This document shows positions 22,266 to 33,556 of a stretch of 64,000 nt of DNA, in pieces. The position numbers and the translations under genes were made by a program. The notes beneath the pieces were generated by a model. The model saw only the letters and a list, made by a program, of their open reading frames with translations. It was not told where the DNA came from and ran no database searches. Each line of letters opens with the position of its first letter. Positions within the stretch are counted from its first letter, which is position 1. The stretch covers positions 12,237,001 to 12,301,000 of the forward strand of contig CM073515.1 in assembly GCA_037074615.1 (NCBI GenBank). The letters are read 5' to 3'. The stretch is from Leucaena leucocephala. Lineage: Eukaryota > Streptophyta > Magnoliopsida > Fabales > Fabaceae.

Positions 22266-24029
22266 ATGCACATATACTACATATACTCTAGTAACCTAAA
22301 CCTTCAAATCCTCAAGCTAGTAACTGCCGCACCTTTATATCTAAACTTTTCTTTTTAGATTGGACAATCATTCATTCTGTTGGCCATATTTAAACAGCTT
22401 GCATGTGATAAAATTAGCTAATATAACTCTTAACCCAATTATTAAACATGATTTCAATGGTTTAGTCCTGTGTTTAATAGATTCTCCCTCTAGCTCGCCA
22501 CTTTCCGCAACAACCCATGAGCAGAACACATAGGAGATGGAAGAAATAACAACCAAAACAGATTTGAACACATGCAAACTTCGATTTAATATATTACTGA
22601 GCATCTTTACTCCCTTTTACTCTGTTTTCAAAGAACACGATGCCATACCCATCAAAACAGAGTCCCTGTTTCGGTAATAACTACCCAAGTCAAACAAAGC
22701 ACATACAGAAGCCTTTGCTCATGATTTATATTAGATTCCGTTTCAAAATCTTAAATCTTTAGCTATCCCCACTGAATCGATCATTTTTCTCCACAAGCTT
22801 CGATTTTGGCCGCACCCAACATACCCACATCAAAGATTTCCAAAGAAAATGAAGATGGAAGACGACAAAGAAGGCTCACCTTGGTCGGAATCCGGTATTG
22901 CTTGAAGCGATCAACCTCTCCTCATCCTCCGGCGACGTTCCCCTGGCTCTTGCTCTCTCTCTCTCTCGCAACTCATTCTCTCTCTGTGAGGAAGACGATG
23001 AAGAAGGGAAAAGGAGGGATAGGAGAAAATGACCACTATGCACTTCAGTCATGATTTATTTCCAATTCCACCCTTTATTTAATATTCTGAAACCTTAAAA
23101 ATTCCTGAAATTAGTCATTAAGATTGTATAAGGATTTTCTTTTTCAATTAAATTAAGTAATTTTCCTAAAATGTTTACAACAAACGGAGACTTAAATCCA
23201 TGAATTATATATATTAGTCATTAAGATTGAATTATATATATTAAATCAACCTTTTTTGGTTAGAAGGTGAAAAATTGGTTACAAATTACCAGTGAATGTT
23301 AAATCCATGTAACTATATGTATTAAATGAACAATAATTATTCAAATTATATGTATTAAAGTGTTAATTAAAATTAATTAAAAATAATAAATATGTTAGAA
23401 ATGTAAATTTTTTTTCAAACATAGCATTATTTATGAAGATGATAAGTAAGAAAGAGATAAAAGAGAATGAGTGGGAAAAAGATATAAAAGAGATATATAA
23501 TTAATTGGGGCTAAAAATAGAAAAAATAGATTAAATTTTTAGATGAAGGGAAATTATTATTTATATATAGGATTATCTTTATGTAAGAGAATGTGGACCG
23601 GAGGGAGTACATTTTAAAAGTATAATGGAGGAAAAATCCTTACAAACAAAATACATATATATAACCTAAATCTTTATATCTGTTACAAACTCCTTAATAT
23701 TCCTTGAAAATAGTAACTTTCAGGAGTTACTTTAGTTCTAATTTCTAAAAATATTTGGAATAACCCTCTACCAAGAAAACTTTAAAAAAATCATTATACT
23801 TTATTAATAAAAAAAAGTATGTGAATTCATGCGTTGTGAATAAAGAGTTGTAGAGTCATGCTATAAAGAAAAATTTCAAAGGTTAGACAAATTCTAACCT
23901 TTTAAATTTCTCCAATGACATTATAATAGTTTCCTACCAATTATTTAATTTTATAGGAAAATAACAAAAAAAATTATAAAATGATAAATTCTAAATCAGG
24001 TTTATTACCAACAATAGATCCAACATTAA
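22266..24029. other. Non-coding, partly LTR-like sequence
   Basis: No gene is recognised. 22266-23050 has the look of LTR promoter/leader sequence, with a CT repeat near 22950-22985; the rest is AT-rich. A GGACCGGAGGGAGTAC motif near 23595 looks like one end of a Stowaway-type MITE, but I found no partner end. Confidence 0.4.
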
Positions 24030-26757
24030 TAGGGGTGGGTAAACTTGTCCCAACCTCGGTTGTCTTAACCTAGTCCCAACTATTGCAAGATAAATCTGTC
24101 CCATCTTGTGAAAGACTGGGACGAGAATTTATCCTATCGGGACAAGGGGAGGTTAGATGGGACGCATCTCGATCAGATCCTCAGGACATCCTGTCCCATC
24201 CTGTCTTGATAGTGTTTAGTTTTTTTAAAAAAAGAAAAGAAAATATCACATGTGATGCAGGTGCAGTACAGTACTTTCCCTTCCCCTCGACCCTGCTCAC
24301 TTCAGTCTTCACTCTTCTCTTCAGCTTCACCAGGCGTCTAGGACCTCAACTTGGCACCACCGCCAGCTCCCTTTCGATTTAGGTCTCCCATTCTCCGCCG
24401 CTAATCTCCCTCCCCTTATGGCTTCGATCTCTTCTCTGCAGAGTGTTGTTTCAAGTAGACCAGTACTCCACTGTCGTCGCTTGACTTCCAATTTCTAAAT
24501 GCCCTTTAGGTCTCTCGAACTCCTCGACACTCTAGGCTTGAGGTAGGTTGCTCACTTTTAAATCCCCTTTAGGTTTCAATTTGTGCAGCTATTTATTGTT
24601 ATTTTGTCTAATTTGTTTGAAATCCATCATTCTATTGTTGCAACTTTGGCCCCACTCCCTATACTCATGTATGTTTTTATGAAATCCATCCTTTAGGTTA
24701 CACATTGCAGAGTACTCGTATAACATCCTAATTTTTGTTTTAAGGTTCAAGTAGTATTAGAAGGAATTAATTCCTCATAGATAAATTTTTTATTTAATTA
24801 TTTAAGTTAAAAGAGTTTATCTAAATTATAAAATAAATAAATGTTGTCTATTTTAAAATTTAAAAAAAAAACAAAAAAAAAGAGAAAAAAAGAAGAAATA
24901 AACTGTGACTTTTGTCAGAAAAAATAATTAAAAAAATTAACAAAAGGGAGTAGGTGGCATGTGAGTTACCACCCACTATTATAACCCAATACATAACCCT
25001 CAATTACCCACACACAGGCGATCTTCATTTTCATTTTATTTCCAGCTTTTTCTTTCTTCATTCGACGACATACACTTTCGTAGAGAGAGAGAAATAGTGA
25101 GAGTGAGAGAGTGATATTTGCTTTATTTCTCTAATTTATTTAGGTAAGTTATCTTTCTCCTACTTTTAAACTTCTCTTTTATTTTTTAGTTTTTAGTTTT
25201 TGATCTAGGGAGAATTTAGGGTTGTTTGTTTTCAAATTTTTGAGGCATGGAGCTAATGAGGTTAGTATAAGAGTTGTATGGTGTAGTTTTTGCTTGCATG
25301 ATGGATTTAAGGAAATTGGGAGTCAGGGTTTAAATGTTAGAGAATAGAGATGATTTAATATAAAAATTTTGTTGATTAAATTTGAGTTTAATAATTGGGT
25401 TATGTTTATTAGAGGAATAATTGATATTTAATCGATTTAGATTGTGGTTAGAGCTTGCAAAATTAAAAATGGGTATTTTGTTGAAACCTTAGATTGGAGA
25501 AATTGAGGATTTTAATCAAATTGAATAATTGTGGGTTAATTGATAGTTCAAATGAGTTATTAAAATCTATGAATGATGGGATTTAATATTGAAATGAAGA
25601 TTTAGATATTGTGAGTAAGATTTAGAAATTAGAGTTAAAAATTAAGAACTTTAAACCTATGAAATTAAATTAGTTATTTGTTTAGCAATTTGATATTGGT
25701 GATTTAATGGACTGATTCTGAGGTGTTTATGAAATATAAATATTAGAGATTTTGAATAAGACCTTAAGATTAGAAATTGAAGTTTTCAGGTGATTTGGAA
25801 AGTTTGATGTTAAATAAGGATTTTAAAGGGTAGAATAGAATTGAGATAATATAGACTTGTCATGAGGATGATAATTTGAGAACTAGAGGAATTGTTGTTA
25901 TTCTTCTTCAGGCTTAAAGTGAGCAAATTTTAGGGATTTTATGATGATTTGATGAAAAATTGATGTTATGAAGTTATTAGATGATAGAGATGTGACTAAG
26001 AGTAATTAAGTTATGGTATTGAATTAAGAATTTCTAACTAAAATAAAGTTAGAAGAAAAAAGTGAGTATTTATTTAAAATTATATATTGTATCAAATTAA
26101 CAATTTATTGATACACATTTATACAAATGACGTAGATTGACTAGCGAATTGTGAACTCTCATTTATGGTACTTTTATTAGCTTTGGCAAGAGGAAATCAC
26201 TTTTCACTCATAGTGTGTGCTAATATGATATTTGTGAGCTATTTGATACATATAAATCTATTGATTATGATATAATTATATTGAGAAAACTTGACTGATG
26301 ATTTTATTGAAAATGGTATTGTGAGACTTAAAGTTTAATTGGGAAAATTGAATTGAGATTAGAACTTGTTATCTCTTGAGATTAGAATTTGAAGAAGTTA
26401 TTATCTTGAGAAAAACCCTATTGTGATATGTATTGATGTTATTGATTATTGAGCTATTGAGATTTTGATTAATATGATTATATTGAGAAGTATGCATTGG
26501 GGATTGTGATGATGGAGTTATATTTCTACTAAGTGTTATAGCCTCCATTGAAGCTTGATAGTTGGTTTTTGTCCCACTAGTTTACCGAAGGGTTTGCTCC
26601 ACTAGTTTACCGAGGGGCTATGATACCCCCACCAGTTTACCAAGGGGAATGAACTTATGGTCCAATCTTGTACTCTGTGGATTTTAGTCGATCCATAACA
26701 CTCAACCTATTAGCTTTATGAGTGGCCAGTCATATTGTAGTTATCACTAGCCCATAG

Positions 26758-27515
26758 TAGGGTTGTTCATAATGCTCATGGCCCGGTTCGCCTGCCTAAA
26801 CCTGCAGAAAAATCGCTCAGCCCAGCCCAAAAAAAATTGCCCAAAATGTATTTGGGTAGGGCTGGGTTGGGCTGGGCCAAGTGTCGGGCAAGGTAGGACA
26901 CTAGGCAGGGTATGCCGCCCTGCCTAATTGGCCTAACCTTATATATATATATTTATTATTTTTTTAATTTTTTCTTAGAGTCTTATTTCTTTTCTTAGCT
27001 TATTCTATTTGTAATTTTACACTTTTCATTTTAGTTGACAACTCTCCTTACTCATTTTTAAAATATTAAACATAACTCTTATATTTACGTAGATACCAAA
27101 GTTGCTCCTATGCTTTACTTGCCAAACATTCAATTATTGGTATTGCAATAATGCTACAAATATTCGACCTCTACATATTTCAATATTTCTTTTTTATATA
27201 TGCAATGGATTTCAAGATTTTAATTATTATCTTTTGTTACCTTATTCTTAGTGAATTATAGGTATTATTTAACTCTTAAAAATATAAATATGATATTATT
27301 TTATAAGTTCATTATTGCAGATTTTTTTCTAACATATGTGCAGGACATCAAGATTTGGGCGTGTCCAGACTGCCCATACCCAGCCTGCTTATGCCCAGCC
27401 CGAAATAGTTAGGGCTTTTACCTAGTAGGGTTGGGCATCGGACTACAAAATGCAGCCCATATTTTTTTTGGGCAGGGCACCGGGCAAGGGGCTGCCTTGC
27501 CCATGTACACCCCTA
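26758..27515. mobile_element. hAT-type MITE inside LTR C
   Basis: Ends TAGGGTTGTTCAT and ATGTACACCCCTA are inverted copies of each other with a few changes. Flanking octamers GCCCATAG (26750-26757) and GCCCATAA (27516-27523) match at seven of eight positions, as for an 8-bp hAT duplication. Subterminal GCCCAGCCC and GGGCTGGG motifs are repeated at both ends. No coding sequence is seen. Confidence 0.85.
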
Positions 27516-27805
27516 GCCCATAAGTTCGATCAAAGGGTATAAGGCAGTTCGATTAGTTTAATGGGAAGAACTGGGGTGATATTTTCATTTAATCATATTA
27601 TGATAATTTATTATTTTATATCTCATATATTTTATTAACTGTCCCATTTGACATCTCACGAGCACATATTAGTATGCATGATGAGTAAGTTGTTGGTTAA
27701 TGAGCTTTTGTCTTACCCCATGGGTATTAACATTTTTCAAGAGTTAGTCCAGTATTTGGTTCCAATAAGAAGGTGCATGAGACATAATGATACTATTTGA
27801 CATGT

Positions 27806-29220
27806 ATAGTATAGCACCCTCCTATATGTTTATAAAATCCTCTTAAAATACAAATATTATTAACTATTTAGACCTATTTTACACCTAATATAATTTAAAA
27901 ATAATTTTATAAATGAATTTAGTTTATTTCAAAAGTGTTAACAATGGTAGAAAAAAATTTAACTAAAATTTAAATGTATTTTATCATGGTTATAAAAGAT
28001 TTTTCTTAAAATATAAATAAAGTAATAGGATATATAAGCATACAAAATCAATCCTATTGTGGCAGTATACAACTATTCTATGCATACCTTCAAAGGGGAA
28101 GACTATACGATTAATATAGCTTTAATTAAACCTCTAAAGTTTTCCCTAGGTCTTAAGATAAGACTATCACATGAAAAATATTAATACTAATAAGGTAAGA
28201 CAAATGTTTCAATAACCATCAATTATACTCGCTATGCATACTAATATGTGTTCATGAGGTATCAAGTGGGACCTCATAAAGTATAATATATACAAAATAA
28301 TATATTATTATAATAAAATTAAGTGAATAAGCCATACAAGTTCCTCCCATCAATCCAACTGAGCCGCCTTATTCCCGCCAACTGAAACCATGGGTTAGTG
28401 ATAATTGACCACTTAAAACCTAACCGATCAAGAGGTATGGATAGGCCAAAATCCATAGAGCACCTGACCAGACTATTGATCCATTACCCCTCGATAAATA
28501 GGTGGGGGTGTCATAGCCCCTCGATAAATTGGTGGGACAAAAAGCCAACCATCGAGCTCCAATGGAGGCTATATCATGTGATAGAAATACAACTCTATCT
28601 TCACCCATCCCCGATGCATAATTTTTAAAATAAACATATTAATCAAAATCTCAATAGCTTAATAAATATGATAAAAGGGTTTTTCTCAAGATAATAACTT
28701 TCTTCAAGTTCTAATATCAATACACAACAAGTTTATAATGTCAACTCAAACTTTATAAATTAAACTTTAAGTCCCACAAGACTATTTTCAATAAAAATAA
28801 TCAAACAAGTTTTCTCAATACCATCATATCAATATCAATAGCTTTATATATAAAAATCACTCACAAACATCATATTAGCAAACACAACGAGTAAAAAGTG
28901 ATTACCTTCTTTGGGTATAGGAAAGGGAATTAAAGTAAGGATTAAAAAGAGAAGAGCAACCTCAATAGGAATAACTCAGGGCCTTAACTCTATTTATGAA
29001 GTCATAATAATTTAAACTCAAACCCATATCTAAATTGCACTCAAATCCTAATAATTCTCTAACTAATAATAACAATCAAATCATAAACCTAAGTAAATAT
29101 ATATATCCCATTTTATTAAAAATACTAAACTATGATAATTTAATTAGAAATATTTTTAAGTTATTGAGGAATAATATTTTTAATTGTACTTAAATATAAG
29201 GATAAAAATTGTAATGTTAC
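27806..29220 (-). mobile_element. Inverted, shortened relative of LTR C
   Basis: The reverse complement aligns with the surrounding LTR: for example AGCCTCCATTG, TTTGTCCCAC, GAGGGGCTATGA and ACACATATTAGTATGCAT occur in both, in the same order, with an internal gap. It is flanked by CATGT on both sides (27801-27805 and 29221-29225), although its terminal bases are not a clean TG..CA. It forms a long imperfect inverted repeat with the part of LTR C at about 26170-27760. Confidence 0.75.
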
Positions 29221-30662
29221 CATGTTTATGTGTTGAATGGATGTAAATTGCCACTGTAGGGTCTACTTTTGTTGATACCTTGATAATTTACTATTTTGAT
29301 AATCATATTGGACATTATGTATTGGTAGAAGGTCCGAAGCCTTTTAGGATTACGCATGTGAATTTGTAAATCCACAGTAACTATTTTGCTATATTAACAG
29401 TATTATTCAATATTTTGTTGGTGTTATGGGCTTTGGTGTTGTTTAGCCGGGGTCGGCACTCGTAGGCCTATTTTAGAAGTTTAAAATTGATAATTATGAT
29501 AGTGTTACAAGGGTAATTTAGTCTTTCCAATTATGGTTATTTGTTGATTAAGTAAAGTCTTTTATAACCATGGTAGGATTCATTTTGAATCCTTTTAAAG
29601 CTCTTTACTATCATGATTTTTTTAAAAAAAATAAAGAATTCATTTATAAACATGGCTTTATATGTGAATAGTGTGTGAAGTTCTTATATTCATGATAGTA
29701 ATTTATATAAGTTTTACTCTTTTCTATCATGGATAATATTTTTAAAATAAGTTGACCTCTTTTAACCATGATAGTGCTTGAGTATGGATTAATCTATTTC
29801 TATCATGGTTAACTATTTAGAAATGAAGTTTTCTTTCTATAGCTATGATAAATTTCAAATGATTAACAAAACTTATTTTCATCATAGTTAGTTTATAACT
29901 CATTTTGGTAAAAATAATTTAAGGTGACTGATTATTGTTATTAGAAGGAGATTTTTTACAACTCGTGCTTGTTCTTCATGTCATATTTAGTTCTCCAACA
30001 AGTGATGCAAACACCATGAAACACTTAAAGTTTAGTCCCACTCTGTTCTTAAATTACTGCTCCAGCTATATATATATATATATCCATTCCCATGATCTTT
30101 TTCCAATAATTTCCCATTTACTTGTTCTCTAATTTCAGCATAAGATGATCTGATGAGACTTTGTCCTTTTTTAAAACCACTTCTATTATTGACTTTCTCT
30201 CTTGTGCTACTTTCTTGAGGATGATCTTCACAATTTTCATCATTCACTTTCTATCTAATGTTGCTTTACGGGAAAATTTCTAAACATTTTCATTTATTGG
30301 CTTATTATGTATTTAATTCATTGCCAACTGCGTGACTAGATTGTGTGCATCTCAATTATATATTTGCTTTGTTCTTTAAATTATTCAATTATATATTTGC
30401 TTTGTTCTTTAACTGGATTATGCGCATCATATTGAGAATAATGGCCAAGTGCTCAACTGGATTTGTTCATGGTTAATTATTTCATATTGAGACTCTATCT
30501 GTTCTGCTTATTTTGGATGTTGGAAATCTAATTGCATGAGACTAATGGCCCTTGCTTTCTACACTCCACTCTCTGTCTGTTTTGCTTATTTTTATGCTTT
30601 GTGATGTATAATATAACATTAAACAGACTAATAGTCAGTGATTTTTCTTATTTTACAAGGGG

Positions 30663-32757
30663 ATGGCCACTGTACCACCTTCTGCTGAAGAAAACTTAGT
30701 ACAGATTGAAGATGTTGAACATGAAGATGTACAAGATTAGTACAGATTGAAGATGTTGAACATGAAGATGTACAAGATTAGTACAGATTGAAGATGTTGA
30801 ACATGAAGATGTACAAGAAGGACAAGACACGGAGGGAGAAGCAGAAGACATTGTAGAAAAAGAGAGACTAACAAAAAGACTCAAATCTATTGTTTGGGAG
30901 CATTTTGATAAGATTCCTTTAGATGAAAATAGTAGAGATCATAAAGCCAAGTACAAGTATTGTCCAGCAAGGATTGCTTACAATCTTGTAACACATGGGA
31001 TAAGTGGATTGAGAAAGCATATGGATAGGTTCCCCTAAATTCGAACAGAATAAACAAGATGAGGCAAGCTTTGTTCACTACAGTAGGGTCTTCTAAAATT
31101 ATGGGTCGTCATTTATTTAGTCATGAATGATGCATATGAGTTGTTGCAAAGTATATCATATTGGATGAAATGTCATTCCAAACTGTTAAGGTGAGGGTTT
31201 TAGACAAATGATGAGTGAGGTAGAACCTAGCTTTCAAGTACTATCAAGATCAATGGTTACTACGGATTGCTTAAAGCTTCATCTTAAAGAAGCAAGCAAC
31301 TTGAAAAGTTATTTCAAAAGAGTAAAAGTCTATGTTTTGTTCACGATAGATACATGAACTTTGGATCAGAATTCCAACTGTATGTGTCTTACTACTCATT
31401 GGATTGATGAAGATTGGCATTTGCAAAAGCGAATCTTTAATCTGCATAGTTGAAGACCATAAAGGTAACACAATTACGAAAGAAATTGAGAAATGTTTAT
31501 TATCATGAGGCGTTGATAAAGTTTTTACTATCACAATTGATAATGCTTCTTCAAATGACAATGCATTATCAACTTTGAAGTCAGTTTTCAGACATTAGAA
31601 TGGTCTTGTATGTGATAGGGACTTCTTGCACTTAAGGTGTTATGCTCATATCATGAATTTGATTGTGTCAGATGGTGTGAAGGATATAGAGGACTCTATT
31701 GAAGCCATTCGAAATGTAGTTAAATATGTAAGATCTTCTCTTGCAAGGTTTCAAAAATTCAAAAAGCTTGTGGAGAAAATGACAATCGATTCAAAGAGTT
31801 TATTGAGAATAGATTGTCTAACTAGGTGGAATTCAACTTACATAATGTTGGAGAATGCCATTCAATTTAGTAGCGTGTTTGCAAAGATGGAAGGATTGGA
31901 TACAGAGTACCAAAATAGTTTTAAAGATAAAAAATTAATTGGTCCTCCTACAACTAAGACATTCAAAGAAGCTAAGGAGTTTGTTGCATTCTTGAAGGTG
32001 TTTTACAATTTCACTTTGAAATTTTCAAGATCACTTCATGTGATATCAAATTTGGCCTTCCAACAAATCATTAATGTGGTTGTTCCTTTGAAGAGAATGT
32101 CACATAGCTAAGAATATGCAAGACAAATATGACAAGTATTGGGGTAAATTTGAAAACTCAAATCCTTTGTTGGTGATTATATTGGTGATTGACCTCAGGT
32201 ATAAAATGAAATTTTTGAAGTTTGCTTTTGAGTATATGTTTTCTAATCCTACACATCATGACGCCATGTCCACAAAAGTTACCGCGGTCCTGTATCACTT
32301 GTACGATCATTATTCAAATGCACTTGATACATCTAAGCTTGAAATCAAAGTGGAAGTCAAACTTAGAGTCAATCGCAAGTACCAACTCAAGGTTGTTGTG
32401 GCATAGATGTCTTAGAGCTAGAGTATTTCGATATTGATGGGGAGGGTTCTAGTGCAATTCAAAGGTTTCTTGCCCACATTGATATTGAGACTCAAACAGA
32501 TAGGTATGCAAAGTTAGAGAGGTACTTTCAGGCTGAGTTAGCTGACTATCATAATCCTACATTTGACATTTTGGCTTGGTGGAAAATGAATGCTAGCAAT
32601 ACGAAGTCATTTCATTGATTGCACGTGATGTGTTAGCCATGCATGTCTCCACTATGTCTTTAGAATCCGCATTCAGTATAGGGGCCATGTTATTGATCAC
32701 TTCAGAAGTTCGTTATCCTCTAAGATAGTTGAAGCGCTAATTTGTGTACAAAATTGA
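30663..32757 (+). pseudogene. hAT (Ac-like) transposase, degenerate
   Basis: The ATG at 30663 opens MATVPPSAEENLVQIEDVEH, then a tandem repeat shifts the frame and adds stops. A ZBED-like zinc finger follows near 30880-31035 (IVWEHFDKIPL, CPARIAYNLVTHG, GLRKHMDRF), with the first Cys changed to Tyr and the last to Phe. After several stops, 31626-32111 keeps 161 residues of the catalytic region, including RCYAHIMNLIVSDGVKDI and LTRWNSTYIMLENAIQF, typical of Ac-like hAT enzymes. DKYWGKFENSNPLL follows in another frame. The C-terminal dimerisation region can be read around 32560-32690 (FDILAWW, MHVSTMSLESAFSIG) across further frameshifts. The family cuts and pastes DNA at hAT termini; this copy cannot be active. 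Confidence 0.9.
30698..30819. repeat. 41-bp tandem triplication in hAT coding region
   Basis: AGTACAGATTGAAGATGTTG starts at 30698, 30739 and 30780, an exact 41-bp period, with near-identical units. As 41 is not a multiple of three, the extra copies shift the frame and each junction carries a TAG. Confidence 0.95.
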
Positions 32758-33322
32758 TTATCTCCATCTACATTTAAATTAAAATGATTTGATATTGATA
32801 AATCCAATAAAACCTTAAAAGTAAAAAATTGTATTGGTTATATCATATCATTTATTTTATTTATGAGATGATTTTATTTTTCTCTTCCTCACATGTCTAT
32901 ATTTCTTTGCAGATGAATCAGTAACTTTAGTAGGTGAAGTGGAAGAATTGAAGAAATAAAAGTGTAAAACATGTCTTTAATCTTTGTATCTTTGTTTTAT
33001 TCCCAGAAATAATTTATTGTTATGTTTTTTTGGTCTCCCTTATATGGATGAATTCTTATTTTATGTCTGGGAGGCATGTTGGTAATTGTTATTCAAAAGA
33101 AGTTGATGTGTCATTATTTTTGTTCTTACGACACTTGATGAGTGAATAGATTTTTTTAAAATTGGGATCCGAGAATTTTTGTTCCTTCCCGATCCCAATT
33201 AGGACCAAAATATGTTTGGGATGGGACAGTGCATAGGATACCAAATGCGTCTCGTGTATTATTTCAGGACAGGACACAAGATGGAGTTGTCTCGGTCTCT
33301 ACCCATCCTATGATCACCCCTA

Positions 33323-33556
33323 AGTATTACCAACACAATATCTTATTTTAATATTTATTATTTTCTTGAGTCATTTTTTTATCATTTTTCTTATTTTATA
33401 TCCATATACATTATGGAATCAAAATTATTCCACTTCCTTTATCTATTGATCAGGACACTTGCCTCATGAATCAAGCTTTTATTTTCATTAAGTACATGCC
33501 TTAGTTTCTTTTTACTGCTTTCATTAGGAAATTAGACACGAAATGATAATGAAATC
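33323..33556. other. Short AT-rich spacer, no gene seen
   Basis: About 230 bp between the hAT end and the next LTR, with no recognisable feature except the AAATC target duplication at its right edge. Confidence 0.5.

Larger units (their letters stand above)
24719..29960. mobile_element. Solo LTR (family C), target duplication ACTCG
   Basis: The sequence starts TATAACATCCTAATTTTTG (TG changed to TA), ends GGAGATTTTTTACA, and is flanked by exact 5-bp duplications ACTCG (24714-24718 and 29961-29965). It has no coding sequence. A GA-rich stretch near 25083-25115 looks like the transcribed leader of an LTR. It contains a hAT MITE (26758-27515) and an inverted relative of itself (27806-29220), which account for about 2.2 kb of its length. 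Degenerate repeats of CTATCATGATA/TATAACCATGG type fill about 29545-29890. Confidence 0.8.
24030..33322 (+). mobile_element. hAT (Ac-like) DNA transposon with nested insertions
   Basis: The left end TAGGGGTGGGTAAACTTGTC at 24030 and the right end, whose reverse complement starts TAGGGGTGATCATAGG at 33322, form a short inverted repeat. Subterminal GGGACAGG/CCTGTCCC-type motifs are dense at both ends, as in hAT elements. The flanking octamers AACATTAA and AGTATTAC are only a loose match, so the exact ends are less certain. A G/C-richer leader lies at about 24250-24560 and a degenerate transposase at 30663-32757. A 5.2-kb LTR interrupts it at 24719-29960. Without that LTR the element would be about 4 kb, a normal size. 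Confidence 0.75.

Noticed and set aside
22625..22640. TTTTCA followed by AAGAA as the right end of LTR A
   Set aside because: It matches the AAGAA before 4510, but the terminus does not mirror TGTAACACC and such a 5-mer is common in this sequence.
23590..23615. GGACCGGAGGGAGTAC as a Stowaway MITE
   Set aside because: Only one end is visible; no inverted partner was found upstream.
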